A stretch of DNA of 64,000 nt from Nyssa sinensis. Taxonomy: Eukaryota; Streptophyta; Magnoliopsida; Cornales; Nyssaceae. The notes under the pieces were generated by a model, which was not told where the DNA came from, made no database searches, and saw nothing but the letters and a program-made list of their open reading frames with translations. The stretch is from contig CM018031.1 in the NCBI GenBank assembly GCA_008638375.1, positions 14,686,062 through 14,750,061 of the forward strand, given 5' to 3'. Positions 13,307 to 25,659 of the stretch are shown here, piece after piece. Position numbers and translations under genes: made by a program. The stretch's first letter is position 1. Every line of letters begins with the position of its first letter.

Positions 13307-13628
13307 TTTTAATTTTTATTACATTGAAATTGACACTCCTGCAAAAAAAAAAAAGTTTAATAGAACGATAGCATTGTGCTTTCCCATTATGATTCGATTT
13401 TTTTATAAGGATTGATACCCAAATCACATTAAAATAGCAACCACAGAACTATTTTCCTTGACAAAAAAAGGGTACTTTCGCTCTCTTTTCGTCATTTGAG
13501 GACAATTGTTTCCTTCTTTCCTTCTTTACCACCCAAATGATGTATTGAAACTGACTTGATAATGCATAATCGCTATAAAAGATATTGAGATGCAAATATT
13601 AGGATAAAAATAATAAATTTTTGAATAT

Positions 13629-14703
13629 ATTACACATACTTCCCTTATAGTTTCTAATAATTATACATACTTTCTTTATAATTTTTAACAATTATAAATA
13701 CTTTCCTTATAATTTTGAAACATATACTGTCTCCCTTTTACTTTAAGTTATAGTTACAATTTTTTCTGCAAAAATTATTCAATATCCAAATTGCCCTTGC
13801 AAACAATAAAAAAGGATAAATTACCCTCATAAAATCATGTAAAATGACAAATCAACCTTGTTCTAGAACCTTTATTCATCTTTCACTCTCTCGTCACTTT
13901 CCCTGAACCTAAAACTCCTTCAATGGAGTTTGCTAAAAGATAAAATATTTCTTAAGTTTTTATTCATTGTTTATTAGGAAAAAAATATATATTTAAGCAA
14001 AACATATTTTGTCATTTCATCACTCCTTTTCTTCATACAATCCATCTCCACTTTATGTTTCAAATAACAAAAAATATTATATTTTAATTACAAAAAAAAA
14101 GAAGATAATCCATAGATACAAATGCGTGTAGGTATGTAACTTTAAGACTAACACATCATTTTACATTGAATTCTACAACAAAATTGATCATTAGAGAAAC
14201 TGAATTGTGTATTTTTTACCATCACCGTTGATATTGCCTATGTATGTGTGTTTGTGTTATGTAAATGTATATGTGTTAACAGGGGGTGAAAAGGTTACAA
14301 AAAATTTCAAATTAAGTTTGGTGGGCTTACTTTTCCTGTATCTCTTACTCTCACTCCCCCTTGTCTTACCCTCTCAAGCCCTCTTTTTTATAACCCTCTA
14401 ATGGATCTCTCTACATAGGTACTTCTCATTCTCTTTCGATCTATATATGCATAGTATGTTTTGGATCAATTTCACCAATTTCTCAATAAAGCAGAGCACT
14501 CCAATTCCACTCAAATTCTCTGTCCAAAGCAGGGGGCATTCTAATTTTATCCAAATATTTTAATTTTACATAGAAAAAGAAATAGAGAAAAAGAGGGAGA
14601 TGCATGAGAGAAAGTAGTTACAGAGAATGAGTTGAGAGAGAGAGAGAGAGAGGGATTTCTGGGTTTGTTGAGTTAAAAGAGAAAAATAAATACAGTTAGA
14701 TGT

Positions 14704-14736
<33 letters not shown>

Positions 14737-14880
14737 CACTTCTCCATCGCACTCCTACTGTCCGATCGCCACGGAGCCAAAACAAACATATGATTTGTCA
14801 TTGTAATTCCTTCCATAATTGAATTCTACATAAGCTCCAAAAGAGTGTCTAAGGCTTGATTTGGGTATTTGTTTGTTTGT

Positions 14881-14942
<62 letters not shown>

Positions 14943-15412
14943 ATGTATGGGTGGGTTTTGGGGGGATGGCGGCTGCCGGCAGTGCTGTGGATTTTGTGGA
15001 GATAGTAACTGTCGTCGGTGCTCTGTAATGTATAGGGAGATCGGAGAGAGACGACGAAAACTTCCTAAATGTTGAGGGAGATGAGAAAGAGAGAGAGAGT
15101 GATAGAGTTGTAAGGTTTATCTCTATTTATATATATATATATATATATGTATATGATGTTAACATTATAAAAGACTGAGCTTTGGTTTAAATATTATTAT
15201 TTAATATATATATATATATATTATTTTTATATTATAAAAGAATAATTTTTTATCTAAATTATTTATATTAAATAAAAGGATAATTATGTCATTTTATAAA
15301 ATTTGTTAAGGACGTTTTATGAAAAAAAAAGTTGAGAGAGGGACGTGTTATTTTAAAAACGATAATTATCTGTAATTATTAAAAAATACAGGAAAGTAAG
15401 TATAATTTAATC
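13629..15412. repeat. Widely spaced inverted repeat pair related to the foldback family
   Basis: The left arm begins TATTACACATACTTCCCTTA at 13629. The right arm ends GGAAAGTAAGTATAATTTAA at 15410, which is its approximate reverse complement over roughly 170-200 bases. Between them lie about 1.4 kb of unrelated, microsatellite-rich DNA: (GA)n near 14635, (CA)n(TA)n at 14705-14737, (TA)n(GA)n at 14885-14939 and (TA)n at 15128-15148. The right arm ends about 130 bases before the tetraspanin start codon. It could be one element with captured filler, or two separate half-elements. Confidence 0.4.
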
Positions 15413-15436
15413 TTAAATTTTTTAATTTTCTTTACC

Positions 15437-15473
<37 letters not shown>

Positions 15474-15545
15474 CTGACCTGTTTCTAACAACCAAGTGCC
15501 TTTAACTTGTAAGAAAAACAAGGGGAGAAAAAAAAGTGGAGAGAG
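15413..15545 (+). promoter_or_regulatory. Immediate upstream region and leader of the tetraspanin gene
   Basis: A (TA)n run at about 15439-15470 could supply the TATA element. It is followed by the putative leader ending GGAGAGAG just before ATG at 15546. The region abuts the right arm of an inverted repeat. The start site is not proven. Confidence 0.35.
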
Positions 15546-18500
15546 ATGAGGACAAGCAACCACATGATAGGTGTACTGAACTTCCTGACCTTCCTGCTCT
15601 CAATCCCCATACTGGGTGTTGGGATATGGCTGAGCGGCAAGGCGAACAATACGGACTGCATGAAGTTCTTACAGTGGCCGTTGATCATCCTCGGCGTCGC
15701 CATCATGGTGGTCTCGCTGGCGGGCTTCGCCGGAGCGTGTTACCGCAACACCTTCCTGATGTACCTCTACCTGTGGGCGATGTTCTTCATCATAGCCGCC
15801 CTGATCGGCTTCGTGATCTTCGCCTACGTCGTCACCGACAAAGGCTCCGGCCGGTCCGGCCCGAACCGCGCCTTCCGGGAGTACTACCTGCAGGACTACT
15901 CCGGCTGGCTGAAGGACCGCGTAACTGATAATAGCTACTGGTCCAAGATCAGCTCCTGTATTAGGGATTCCAAGGCGTGTCCTAAGATGGGGAGACTCGT
16001 CGGTGGGGTGCCTGAGACTCTTGATATGTTTTCCCAAAGAAAACTCAACCCTATTGAGGTAAATAATAAATATTCATAAATTTCCTTTCCTTTCTTTTCC
16101 CTTCCTCCTACTGACTACTGTTAGCTCTAGAAAGTTAATGATTTTTTTAATATTTATATACACACTGACGCACACACACACACACACACACATGCATAGT
16201 TGTGTTTGTCTCTATATCTATATCTATATGTGATGAATTACGAGTGGGAGGTGATATGTTGTTTAAAATTTTAAATTATTATGGGCATAATTGTATTTTC
16301 AACTGGTCCAAAAATATCTGTACGAGGGAGTAATTATCGAGACACTATTAGATTGTACGAGAATATCTCATAAATTCATAAATTTTGTTATTTATATAAA
16401 TTTGGATAAATATAAAAATTTGTAAAAAATCAATACACTAGATACTGACACTATGACATTCTCGGGTGTTAGGGGGCAATACCCCCAATTTTTTTTAAAT
16501 TTTTTTAATCCTTTTTTTATGAATTTTTTTTTAAAAAATTGAGAGTTACTACTTACTCCCTAATATTGATTAATTTAAAAATTTTGTAAAAAATTGTTGG
16601 ATAGTGACCACCAATGGCAGTGCAGGGTGTCATTGCTTCCAAATTTACAATAAATACATAGTGTCAGACTTGTAATTAATATATATATATATTTAAATAT
16701 AAAAAATTTATTAAATTTAAAGATAAATATTATCTCCTACTAAATATCTTCTTAAATTTTATTTATTTTTTAATTATTATTTTAATCTTTATCTTCCCAA
16801 TGTCCAAGGTATAGTTGCAGCCAATGGTCAGCTGATAAATTGTTCTGCATAGGACGACGTCGCTTTGGTTGCCCTCTTTTGTTCGTGACGAGAGTCGACA
16901 CCCTAACAAGCTACCTGTTGTCGTTTAGTAAAGGACGCCTACTTTCTGAAATTGTTAAGAAAGTGACTGAAGTCCGTATTTTTCGGGTTGGATCCATTTG
17001 GTGTTGCGTGTAGCCCAATCTCTTCTTTTAGATTTCTTTCCTATTTTTTCCAGCACTTTCTTGTGGTACAAATTCTCTGACCTTTCTCTTTCTCCCCCTC
17101 TCGATCTTTTTCTTGACCACCAAACAAAATATTCTTATTTGCTACACAATTTACTAGGTACTGGCACCAAGCCCTAGAAGTTTTAATCAGGGTATTAAAA
17201 TTTAAGTTGAATCATATGAATATAAAAATAAATAAATCGAGATATCAAGTTTTATTTTATTAAATTTTTTAATAAAAGTAGTGATAAAAAATATAATATT
17301 TAATTTTTGAGATGATCAAATTACATAAGTTAATATTCAGAAAGGTTTATATGAATGTAAAAAAGAAATTTGAAGGTTCGAGTCTTATTTTATTAAAAAA
17401 TATTAACAAAATTAAGAATAAAAAATATAATATTCAATATTTTAGGGACCACGCCTCCTGTGTCTCAGTGAATGTAAGGATACTTATTTTAAAATTCTCT
17501 TGATGGGCCCTAATATTAGACCTTGACCATATAATAATAATATTATATAATAAGAAAAAAAATATAAATAATTTTAACATGTATGGGATTTCAAATTTTT
17601 TTATAATATGGATTTCATTTTTATTAAATAAATGGATAATGGCAAAAGTGTTGACCTAACATTTGAAATGAGATGGTAGGATCCTGTCATTTCTTAAGAA
17701 TAGAAAGGGGTAGAGAGCTAAGATTTTTTTTTTTGGGCGGGGGGGGGGGAAGAAGTTCAATTTTCAATTTGTCCTTGTAATATAAGTAGTAAAAAATATT
17801 GCAATATTAAAAGCATTATAAAATTATTTTTTGTAGCATCATCTATGTCCCCGCAAGACAAATTGAAAGAAGGTTGATAGAGATGTTTGTACCATCTATG
17901 GTATTAAGTGGCTAGGCTTTCAATATATATATATATATATGTATGTATGTATATGTATATGTAATCATTGTACACTGCCCAGGGGCCCCTTATTTTATCA
18001 TGAAAAGATTGATGTAACATCACATTTGAAAGGATGCGAGTCTGGTAGGGCAGCGAGGGAGGGGAATTGCTTCAAAAAGAACCAATAATTAGAGGCCTCG
18101 TCCATGTTGACATCAGCTCCTTAGATATTTTAATTTCCTACAACAGTTCCTTAGATATTTAGAATTCAAACAAATATCTGTAATCCAATTCCAATTGGAG
18201 AAACAAAAAATTGTTATGCATAATGACTTATAACCTGATTTTGGATGGTGAGTGAGTTAAATTGAAAGATATGTGATAAATTTGAAAGTTTCGAGTTTAA
18301 TCTATCATGTTTATTGCTCAAAAAATTTCTAAGTTATTTCATGAGCAAGAAGTGAATTTGTCTAACAAAGTTAAAATACTACTTCCTTTCGTAAAACAAA
18401 AGGAAAGAAAAGACTTGTTAAGTGACCCAAAAATTCAATAAGGGCAATTGTAGTTAGGGTACTTGTGACATGAACTTTTTGAAAACACTTGCATACAAAT

Positions 18501-18933
18501 TCCATCGAAATGTGTTTATAAAACATTTTTTCAAAGCATAATGATTTTGAAATTAACAAAATGTTTTTCATTTGGTTTTGTGTAGTCTGGTTGTTGCAAG
18601 CCCCCTACAGAGTGTGGCTATCTCTATGTGAATGAAACCCTTTGGAACTCTGGAGGAGGAGGGCTGCTGTCATCCGACCCTGATTGTACTAGTTGGAACA
18701 ATGATCAACAACAACTGTGCTATTCCTGTGATTCCTGCAAAGCCGGCGTGCTGGCCAGCCTGAAGAAGAGTTGGAGGAAGGCTTCTATTATCACCATTGT
18801 TGTGTCGGTCATCCTGGTCATTGCTTACGTGGTTGCCATTGCAGCATTCAGGAACAATCGTCGGATTGACAATGATGAACCCTACGGGGAGACCCGGATG
18901 GAGAAGGAACAACCCAGTCGGATACAATTTTAA
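15546..18933 (+). CDS. TET3: Tetraspanin, TET3-like
   Basis: Four-pass membrane protein that organises plasma-membrane and plasmodesmal microdomains. The two exons, 15546-16058 and 18586-18933, join in phase 0 (GAG|GTAAAT ... TGTAG|TCT) to give 286 residues, the usual plant tetraspanin length. Membrane segments lie at about residues 7-29, 44-66, 72-96 and 237-259. The large extracellular loop between segments 3 and 4 carries the plant signature GCCK at 173-176, a further set of conserved cysteines and an N-glycosylation site, NET (187-189). The short cytosolic tail is basic then acidic (RRIDNDEPYGE), as in TET3/TET4. Exon 1 is much more GC-rich than its surroundings. Start ATG 15546 agrees with family N-termini (MRTSNH...). 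Assignment to TET3 rather than TET4 is from recall. Confidence 0.93.
16059..18585 (+). other. Single intron of the tetraspanin gene
   Basis: GT-AG intron of 2527 bases. It contains a (CA)n run at 16166-16192, a (TA)n run at 17922-17942 and a diverged AT-rich tandem pair of about 110 bases at 17215-17445. A GC-richer patch near 16800-17060 has no recognisable content. Confidence 0.85.
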
Positions 18934-21900
18934 CAAAGATTTTCTCAAGAGTAGAAAACTAGAAATCAAAATCCTTGGTTTACAAAGAATGCTTGGCGGA
19001 TGGGGTTTTGTATTCTATTTTGAAGGGTGGGGTGGTTGTGTTTTAGATAGGAACACCTTATGTTTTGTATGTTTATTGTATGTGTTGTGTTGGTATTGGC
19101 AGTAATTTCATTTTATGTATCTTCTACTCGAGAAACATTTTCAATTATGTATCTTCTACTCGAGAAGCATTTTCAATTTATGTATTAATAGACAATACAG
19201 GCTTGGAAAATTCTATTGTTTGGATGACCAAAAATATCTATGCTGGATATGACTCAGAAGGGAATCATTCAGTGATGGGTTTGTTAATAAAATAAAAAAA
19301 GTTAGTCCAATACATGAGGACTTTGACTTTTATTACTGTAGAGTTTGAAAAGAGTTAGATATACACAACTTTATTCTCAGAGATATTATTTTCACGATCC
19401 GAACATGTGACCTCTTACATGTCACAAAAAAATTACTTTATCGTTACGTCATAGGTTTGTCATTGACCATGTAAAATAATATCAAAATGGAAGACATTTT
19501 TGTTTGGAGGTGGCCTGGGGTAATCGGCAAGAGAGGGAGTGGTACACCACCACAAGGAACAAAAGTAGCCTAGCATGTGGCAGACAACTTTGCGCTCTGA
19601 TAGTCCAAAATCTAAGTTGACATTATTGGCAAGGGACATTCTGTCTTTTAGCAAATCTAAATATAGTTTTCAAAATCACTTTTTATCCCTCACATGAAGG
19701 CCCTCCATTTCAAGAGAAATGAAAAAACTCCCAATTCATTTTAAGATACTATTTGTATACATGTTGACCAATTTACCACCCCAACCCAACCCAACCCAAA
19801 AAAGAAAGGATGGGCTCAACCATTTAGGTGATGAAAGAAGGTACCCAGAGTGGATTGATTACTGCACTAATTAAAAATTGTGAGCATCGCAAAAAATGGT
19901 TGCCTCGACAAAGACAATGAGCATGCAAGAGGGTTGCAAGTTACAAAAACACTCTGGCACATGCACTATGAAAAACGCCTCACTACGCGGAACAATGCAC
20001 CATGCTCGTGCAATTAAGTACGTTTTGCTATTAGTTTATGTCTAATTTAATATTACTTAGATTCCAGTGAGCTTCATAATTAACGCTTCATTATGTACAC
20101 AAGTGTGCGTGCTTGTGTAAAACACACACACACACAACTTCAAGTACACCCTGATGATCAAACCTGAGTAGAGAGACTAAACTCCATGTTAAGAAAACTG
20201 AGTCCCCTGTGTAATTGTAAGGCATTGGTTTAGATGACAAATGAAGAAACTCTCCTCTTAAAAATGCATAAACTATAGAATTTGTAACAATGGTCTATAT
20301 TAATGAGATTTTGTGAGTGGAATCAAAGGCTCAAGAGATGGGAGTTTCTTTCTATTGATGTACTTGAAAAAGGAGGTCAAGATGAGACTTGAAAGTGCAA
20401 CCTAGTGTTCTAACAAATGTGCAGCAGCCATTCTGAGAAAATTTAGCAGAATTTGGGAAATAACAAAAGAGTGAAATGCAACAACAGCTATTGCTTTCCC
20501 ATATACACAAGCTATGTAGCATAATGTAATGATAAAATGCAACCTGAAATATATACCTTTATAGACATGAAAATTAAACCAGCCAGGTACGAAAAGAAAT
20601 CAAGGTTTGCACAATGTGATGATTGGCATGAATGCAGGAACAAGTAATGTGCTACCATAGAAAGAATATGACCAGGGACAAGCTTGGATTCTTCAAATAT
20701 GGATGTCAGATTAGGCTAATGTTTCACCTCAATTATGCTCGTGGACAAGCTCTCAAACTCTTATCAAACCTACATGAAGCAAACTTAGGGGTAATCTAGG
20801 TCAGGCTTCTTCCCCAGCCAAGCTTGAACATCTTTATACTAAGCTAGGTTCATGGATTTCAATCCTTTAGCACCTTAAATGACATGTTAAAATGTATTTT
20901 AGGTCCATATCTTTCCATGTCAATAAATTAAAATCCAAACCTTCATGGAAGGGGTGGTTCAAGTGCTGTACCTGCTCATCTCTGTGATGTGTTTCGAAGT
21001 CCACCTCTCCCCAACTGAACATCCATTGAGTCACTTTTCTTCTACACGGAAGACAAGAAACTTGAGAGAGCATCTTAAAACAATTAATCATAACGGTTTT
21101 CCCAATTCCAATAAATCACCGCCCAAAATTTGATTTGATTGACTTAAGTGTGCTTATATATATATAGTCCCAGCAATGTGAATGCTCAATAATGCCAATG
21201 TTGGAACTGAAACTGTAATTGATTCAGTCAAAGCAGGGTCTTCCAGAGACAAAAGACACCATTCTGGGTTGGAATCCTAAGCCAAAGGAGATTCAGAAAT
21301 GTGGAGAAATTCAGGCATTTCGCCAGAGTGTTTATCTGTGGTATAGAATTATTTTTCATATATATATATATATATATATATTCGTGAAGATTATCTACAG
21401 TGATTGTGTTGAAAGGAGGCCAAATTTTCAAAATACAAACAAGACTCAAGTATCCCTTAATACCGAAGACACCATTTGATCAAATATTAGGCCAAGCATG
21501 TCAATGACTTCTAAGTCTATTATGTTCAGTGGGCAGAAAATAGTTTAGAATCCAGATATATTCAATCTTGGGTGGATCAAAGAAAGGAAACAACCAGTAG
21601 AAAGTGAAAGAAGAGGATGAATTAGAATTACCAAGTGAATTACTAATAACACTTCCACATGATTTTAACATAAATACCGATTCTCCTCGATTCATAAACT
21701 TGGACACTAGATCACCACATGTAAATGAAATGATTTCTTCCTGAAAACACAAAGCCACCACATCCCCACCAACTTCAACCACCAAAATTCATAAAAGAAG
21801 AAAAAAAGTAATGTTTCCAATTTATTGAAATATAACAGAAAATCCAAACTCGTTTAAGAAATTAGAATCAATTCAGATGCTATGAAACGTACACACATAA

Positions 21901-22150
21901 GACTCAGATCAGAACTTGTACAACACAAAATGTGAATGTTTGCATATTAGATGATCTCATAACAACACTTAATAATCCTTGCAGATGAAACTTGCTCCGA
22001 ATTTAGTTAAGGTTGGAGTAGGGAAGAGTACAACTCTGATAGATAATAATCTCTGACCACAATTATATATACTAAAAGTCAAATATTTTATTAGAACAAA
22101 TAAGTTACAGATGCAATTTTAAAATACTACAAAATTTTCAAATCTGTCTC
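18934..22150. other. Tetraspanin 3' region and intergenic DNA, no further gene seen
   Basis: The 3' UTR of the tetraspanin gene probably occupies the first 300-400 bases. It holds a tandem pair of about 33 bases (TATGTATCTTCTACTCGAGA, then AACATTTTCAATT or a close variant) at about 19115-19182. Beyond that are (CA)n at 20130, (TA)n at 21358-21380 and the 3' flank of the minus-strand SEN gene. I found no supported coding frame. Confidence 0.5.
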
Positions 22151-22882
22151 TTACTTGGTTTTTTTTTCAACTATTTTTCCATCCTCTCGGCATTGCTCTG
22201 GACTCCATCTGGTGATTGTGCGCTCTTCAATACTGTAGGTTTCCAAACACGATGGAGAGTCAGCACCGTTCCCATTTTTATGGATGTTAAGAACTAACAA
22301 TGTCTTTGCAACACTGCCACAAAGCCGAAGTGTGCACTGAAAATCAGACCAAACCCTCAATCGACCTTTTGCACCACCATCTCCTGATGATAAAACAAGG
22401 ATGGCATATTCGGAATGCACCAAAGCAGGATGGTGACGGTAGGCAACAAAGTCCACGCCATACTGAGATCCTGCTCTCACCACCCAATTCTTCTTTCGAA
22501 GATGAGAATAAGCCTTGAAGAAATCAGGGAATGTATCTCTTTTGGATTTCATGTAATCCCATAACTCTTCGTTGCTTTTGGTGCATCTTTCTTCGTCCAC
22601 AATCTTGAGACATTTTAGATAATAGCACAGGTAAAAAGCTTCCTCCATACCTAGCTGAAACCACTGCTTATCGTTCTCAGCTGTGACGATGGGTCGACCA
22701 AAACACGCATGATTGAGAAGCTCAGTTTGAGCTGTTTCAACTTCAAGAAGTACACTGCACCCTGAGAGTAGCCCGTGACAATCTGATTGGACTAGAGATG
22801 ATTGAAGCTGTGAGACTATCTTCGACATGGGATCAGCAAGGGCTTTAGCTTCTGATCCCTTTCCTTTCCATCGTGGCCCCAT
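22151..22882 (-). CDS. SEN2: tRNA-splicing endonuclease catalytic subunit, SEN2 family
   Basis: Cuts introns out of precursor tRNAs as part of the SEN complex. Single-exon frame of 243 residues, the usual plant length (Arabidopsis SEN1/SEN2 are close to 240). It opens MGPRWKGKGSEAKALADP, matching the family start, so I place the start at 22882. An ATG four codons upstream (22894) is in frame but lies outside the conserved block. The C-terminal nuclease fold holds the catalytic triad in its usual spacing: Tyr148 in AYRHHP, His156 in VHSEY and Lys193 in SVAKTLL. The protein ends in a basic tail (KIVEKKTK). The frame is intact. Copia insertion at 24791 lies about 1.9 kb upstream of the start. 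The family is certain; SEN1 and SEN2 are paralogues that I cannot separate here. Confidence 0.93.
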   Translation of the reverse strand: MGPRWKGKGSEAKALADPMSKIVSQLQSSLVQSDCHGLLSGCSVLLEVETAQTELLNHACFGRPIVTAENDKQWFQLGMEEAFYLCYYLKCLKIVDEERCTKSNEELWDYMKSKRDTFPDFFKAYSHLRKKNWVVRAGSQYGVDFVAYRHHPALVHSEYAILVLSSGDGGAKGRLRVWSDFQCTLRLCGSVAKTLLVLNIHKNGNGADSPSCLETYSIEERTITRWSPEQCREDGKIVEKKTK

Positions 22883-24785
22883 TGGATCCTTCATGAAAAA
22901 TAAAAGTAGTTGTAGAAAATAAGGCTGCCCACCGCTAAATAAAGACTTTTCAACTACAATACAAAAAATATCTAAGAATAGAAAATCATAAATAGTAGAA
23001 ACTCGTTATCCAACAACTTGTAATTACCCAAGCTGAAAACTTTAAATGCTTGCCCACACAACAAAAAAGAAGGCATTAAATTACCAACAGTAAGATTAGC
23101 ACATTTTAGCATGTATAAAATTCATCAACTACAAAGTTCTAAAAGTAAGATTAGCATATGTTTCTACATTCTTCTTCCTCCCCCCACCCCCCAAAAAAAA
23201 ACCTCCATGCTTGGATTTTCATTGCTTATCCACATATGTAAGTTTCAAAATCAACAATACAATAAAAGACGCACCCCATATTAGTAGCAGTTTTTCTTAA
23301 GATGTACTTCATTTCAACTATAATTTTTTTTCCTGAACCTAACTAAAGAAACATGAGTAATAAATTTTCGTCGGGCTTTATGATTAAATATCCATCAACA
23401 TAAATGGTACCCCAAAAATCAGCATTCTCACCCAAGACATATTCTATCAAAACAATAGGAGCTATAAAGAATGTTCAGTCAGAATCTATAAAACGATGTC
23501 TAATAGACTAATCAACGTTACCCGGAACACATATTGTTATGATACATGGAATGCAAGCAAGTTCATAATAAGCTACATAATCTAAATGGAGTCTGATAGG
23601 GATAGGCTCAAGTAGAAGAGATATGTCGAACATGATGGGGTAGGTCTAATTGTAAGGGTGCTTTTTTTCTGTTTTTTATAATCCAAATGAATAATGAGAA
23701 TTTAATAATTGAAAAGCACAAGTTGTCGATGTATTTATCAAAATTTATTATATTGGAATAAAACATATAAAGCATCAAACGAAGCATACCTATTCATGAT
23801 GATATCGTGATTTGCTTTAGCACTTTCCTATTATTTTTCTCTTAAAAGGAAAATAAAGGAAAGAACTACAAAAAAATAAAAAATTTCTTAGATCACTAAA
23901 TTCAAAGAAACCAAAATGAAACAATTTCCAAATACACCCTTAAAACTATATATTCACAATGCTCTTGCATCCCTCTTTACAACATTTCTAATTGAGCTAA
24001 AGGCTAAGCCATGGATAGGCAAATTAAAGGGTTCTTGCATGAAGGCAAGAGGCGTACTTTTTGTTTTTCTTTCATTTTATTTATTTATTTATTTTGCAGT
24101 TAATTTTTCAAGAAAACAATGAGGTTTGATATTTAAAACAGCACTGACGCAAAGAAAGTGATTAGTATGGAAACTTCCATCATGTATGACACAATATGTA
24201 GTAAACACACACACAAGAATGCTCTTGAACAGATGGTATCAGAAGAAAATATTAAGTTTGCAAAACATAATGTGATTAGCTCCCACAATTTGACAATAAA
24301 GCATCAACAGAAAGTTTGGGAGAGAGACACAATAGAGAGGGAGAGAGAAGCAGTGAGCCCCCTCTTCTTAATTTTCTGATGATCTCTTCTTTTGGGACTG
24401 CAGCATTTCATGTTTGGGTTGGGTGTGTTACTTTTCATGTAAACACAGGAAACTTTTATTTTATACTTTATAATTAAGTGAAGTCTTTTTTATTCCAAAA
24501 AAAAGTCTTTCATTTATTTATTAAATTAAATTACTAATTTCCTTTCTAGGATTCAGAAGTATCAAAACTAATGGTTTGAAACCAAGATCGTTCGACAAAT
24601 CGGAAAAAAACCAGGTCCCATGTCAATGATGTCACTGGTTCAACCATCAAACTAACCGGAATAGAATCGTGAGTCATTATTACATCATTAATATATTTAT
24701 TATTAATAAATAATCAATTTTTGGTAAAAAAAAAATTTATTATCACATTTCTCAACCTAAATATATCTAGAATAACAAAGCATTC
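22883..24785. other. Upstream region of the SEN gene, no other gene seen
   Basis: AT-rich DNA holding the presumed promoter and leader of the minus-strand SEN gene; I could not place a start site. A degraded repeat with 'ggttcaacc' and 'accggaatagaatcgtgagtc' lies at about 24560-24680, just before the Copia insertion. Confidence 0.4.
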
Positions 24786-24790
24786 AAGTC

Positions 24791-25058
24791 TGTAGAAGAA
24801 GTCAATGAGACCAAGTCATCCGCAGAAGACTCTGTTTCAGGAGTTCAAAACCCCTCAACAAACTCCCCTTGTTTAGGAGTATAGCTAACAGCTTTTAAAT
24901 TTTGAATGCATACGGTGTATAGGCAACTAAATAGGATTACAGTTACAGTTCTGTTTTGTTCAAAGCCTATTTAAAGTTCATGTATACATACAATATCAAG
25001 ATAACAAAATCAGAGAAAAGCCATCAGGTTTTCATCAACCTTGATATAATTTCTTACA
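24791..25058 (+). repeat. 5' LTR of the Copia element
   Basis: 268 bases, TG...CA ends, with AAGTC directly outside and the initiator-Met primer site directly inside. Compared with the 3' LTR it lacks three bases in the GACTCTG region (about 24830) and has A instead of T in GAAGAAGTC (24800). Confidence 0.95.
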
Positions 25059-25070
25059 TGGTATCAGAGC
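25059..25070 (+). other. Primer-binding site of the Copia element
   Basis: TGGTATCAGAGC starts at the first base after the LTR. It is the standard complement of the 3' end of plant initiator methionine tRNA used by many Copia elements. Confidence 0.93.
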
Positions 25071-25109
25071 ACCACTAAAAGACCAACGTCTACTCTCTTC
25101 CGATCCTCA

Positions 25110-25659
25110 ATGGCCACCTCATCCTCTGAAACTTCCAATAATTCTACTGTCCCTATTGCTACTGTCCCTTCCCTCTCCAATCTTCCGTTTACTATCAGCG
25201 TCAAACTCAACTCCTCCAACTATCCTGTATGGAAAGCTCAGGCCCTACCCTACTTCAGAGGTCAAGGTGTTTTTGGCTACCTTGATGGCACAATCCCAAC
25301 CCCACCTCAAGAAATTGATGCTCCTCATCCCAGCACAGGTGCTATCATTAAAATTCCCAATCCTCAATATAATCTATGGCTTCGTCAGGATTCTTTATCC
25401 TCGCCACCATCAATGCTTCGCTCACTGAAGATGTTCTCACTCAAGTCATGTCTTATCCAACGTCTCGAGAAGTCTGGCTTGCACTAGAGCGAACTTTTTC
25501 CTCCATTTCCCGTGCTAAAGCAATTCAGATTCGCACTCAGCTGGCAAATGCTAAAAAAGGCGCTCTGTCCGCCAATGCATATTTTCTCTCCATCAAGCGA
25601 ATGGCTGATGAACTTGCTCTTGCTGGACAGCCACTCAAAGCAGATGACATAATCAAGCT
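25110..25659 (+). pseudogene. Copia gag remnant, frameshifted and truncated
   Basis: Begins MATSSSETSNN and continues through the Copia gag N-terminal block (FTISVKLNSSNYPVWK, then YLDGTIPTPP and YNLWLRQDS). At about 25397 one base is missing. The reading continues in another frame as LATINASLTEDVLTQV and runs through the gag helical region up to QPLKADDII. Near 25650-25660 gag stops abruptly and integrase sequence begins. The rest of gag and the zinc knuckle are gone. It cannot make a working capsid protein. Confidence 0.88.

Noticed and set aside
15536..16037. Long alternative frames on both strands over tetraspanin exon 1
   Set aside because: Shadows caused by the GC-rich codon use of the true exon; the tetraspanin frame is conserved and the others are not.
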